DNA of 64,000 nucleotides from assembly GCF_040026395.1 (NCBI RefSeq), contig NZ_CP157278.1, forward strand, positions 1,178,001 to 1,242,000. The letters are read 5' to 3'. The DNA comes from Pedobacter lusitanus (GTDB lineage Bacteria > Bacteroidota > Bacteroidia > Sphingobacteriales > Sphingobacteriaceae). A model generated the notes under the pieces. The model worked only from the letters and a program-made list of their open reading frames with translations. It made no database searches and was not told the DNA's origin. Of the stretch, positions 63,055-64,000 are shown one piece after another; positions within the stretch are counted from its first letter, which is position 1, and every line of letters starts with the position of its first letter. A program made the translations under genes and the position numbers.

Positions 63055-64000
63055 TTAATCTTTTGGAACCCGAAGGCTTTTCCTGATTTTCAACTTCAAT
63101 AGTACAAAACTTAACAAAAAATATACAGCGATCAGTATAAGCTGATGCTGAATAAAAGGTATCACATCACTAAAATTTGCGCCTTCCAGTAACAGGGCTC
63201 TTAAGCTTTTTAAGTACGGTGTTAAAGGAATAATTTTACCAAATCCTTCCAGGATAGCTGGTGCCTGATCGGCCGGCCAGGTAAAACCAGAAACCGTAAA
63301 TGCCGGTGAGGCAATACATAAAAGCAGTTCAGTAGCTTTCAGCTGAGATGGAAAAATAATGCTGTACAGTCCACCCAGCAGACAAGTACTGATGACCATT
63401 AAAAGCTGTGATAAAAATAAAACCTCAGGATGAACCGAATGTGGTAATTTAAAATGTAAACTAAACAAATAGAAAACTGCCAGTGTAATCATCGACAAGA
63501 GCAGATACGGAAATATTTTAACCATGATGAGCTGAAAGGCCGAAGTTGTCCGCCCCAAAAGACCTGCCTGGTTAAATGTGTTATTTTCTATTTCCTGCGA
63601 AAAACTAACCGCCATTGCCAGTAAAAGCAATTGATGCAAAATAGAAAAAATAAGAGCCGGCCATAAAAACACGAGATAACTTTGCCCGGGATTATACAGC
63701 TGGAAAAGATTGAGCTGAAAGGGCTGAATCCGCTGCGTGGCAACAGCTGCAGGTAACCCTGCTTTTTTCATCGCTTCTATCCCTATCCCCGCATTCAGCG
63801 TACCATTGCATTGTGTTATTGCAGTTCCGACTGCGCCCGCAGCAACTGTATTACTCATGTTCAGATAAGTATTTACTTCTGGTCTGCGTTTGTTAAAAAT
63901 ATCAGATTCAAAACGTTCGGGTATGACTACTATTGCAATTGCCCGGGTATCCAGCATAGTCTGATCCAGATTTACGGTTTCATGTTTTACAGCGATTACA
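63055..64000 (-). CDS. ABC-2 type transporter permease (5' end cut by window edge)
   Basis: Partial permease paralogous to the neighbouring one. The frame is open to the window edge; the first visible residues (VIAVKHETVNLDQTM) align with VVAVKHENVEMRTVL of the neighbour, so the true start is outside. The visible part contains the end of the periplasmic domain and five C-terminal helices (ALIFSILHQLLLLAMAVSFS and others). Together with the adjacent gene it probably forms a heterodimeric export channel. An apparent ATG at 63957 is internal and should not be used as the start. Confidence 0.88.
   Translation of the reverse strand, partial: VIAVKHETVNLDQTMLDTRAIAIVVIPERFESDIFNKRRPEVNTYLNMSNTVAAGAVGTAITQCNGTLNAGIGIEAMKKAGLPAAVATQRIQPFQLNLFQLYNPGQSYLVFLWPALIFSILHQLLLLAMAVSFSQEIENNTFNQAGLLGRTTSAFQLIMVKIFPYLLLSMITLAVFYLFSLHFKLPHSVHPEVLFLSQLLMVISTCLLGGLYSIIFPSQLKATELLLCIASPAFTVSGFTWPADQAPAILEGFGKIIPLTPYLKSLRALLLEGANFSDVIPFIQHQLILIAVYFLLSFVLLKLKIRKSLRVPKD

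Noticed and set aside
1..64000. CRISPR arrays, insertion sequences, phage or integrative element ends
   Set aside because: No regularly spaced repeats, transposase or integrase motifs, or flanking tRNA with direct repeats were found. McrBC alone is not enough to define an island.

Overview
The window reads as chromosomal DNA of a Bacteroidota, most likely Pedobacter or another Sphingobacteriaceae. The basis is two SusC/SusD pairs, LytS/LytTR signalling, MauE-like and DUF5690 proteins, weak Shine-Dalgarno signals and promoters of the TTG-N18-20-TAnnTTTG type. No tRNA, rRNA, CRISPR array, insertion sequence or phage gene was recognised. The genus is inferred from style and was not tested.

Layout. 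1-8.3 kb holds housekeeping and accessory genes: a CPA1 Na+/H+ antiporter cut by the left edge, DUF2461, three GNAT acetyltransferases, a cupin, a GH36 alpha-galactosidase, a small lipoprotein and a di-haem cytochrome P460-type protein. 8.6-10.4 kb is a LytS-like kinase with an overlapping LytTR regulator. 10.4-29.2 kb is a nonribosomal peptide gene cluster on the minus strand. Its first gene encodes a CmlA-type diiron beta-hydroxylase. A three-module NRPS (C-A-T x3) follows, then a two-module NRPS (docking-C-A-T-C-A-T-TE). The second NRPS is broken by a one-base frameshift near 17360. 29.6-34.8 kb has a DoxX protein, an McrBC restriction system, a Crp-like regulator, a MauE-like membrane protein and a small exported protein.

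34.9-43.1 kb contains a thioredoxin-SusC-SusD operon with a divergent XRE regulator, and a MocR regulator. 43.3-45.9 kb, divergent from MocR, is a redox operon (SnoaL-like, FMN azoreductase, NDH-2-like), followed by a 67-bp near-perfect palindrome. 46-52.7 kb has DUF1223, an exported epoxide-hydrolase-like protein, DUF3095, a rhodanese, the selenouridine pair selD-mnmH and a hypothetical protein. 52.7-61.8 kb looks like a nutrient-acquisition locus for a phosphorylated substrate: two exported phosphoesterase-type enzymes diverge from SusC-SusD and an MFS protein with an organophosphate-transporter-like motif. 61.9-64 kb holds two ABC-2 permeases, the last cut by the right edge.

The most interesting part is the peptide cluster. 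Read by eye, modules 2 and 4 carry a valine-type pocket, and modules 1, 3 and 5 carry an acidic residue typical of pockets for basic side chains. Together with the starter C domain and the hydroxylase, this suggests a short, possibly N-acylated, beta-hydroxylated pentapeptide alternating cationic residues with valine. Product structure and function are inference.
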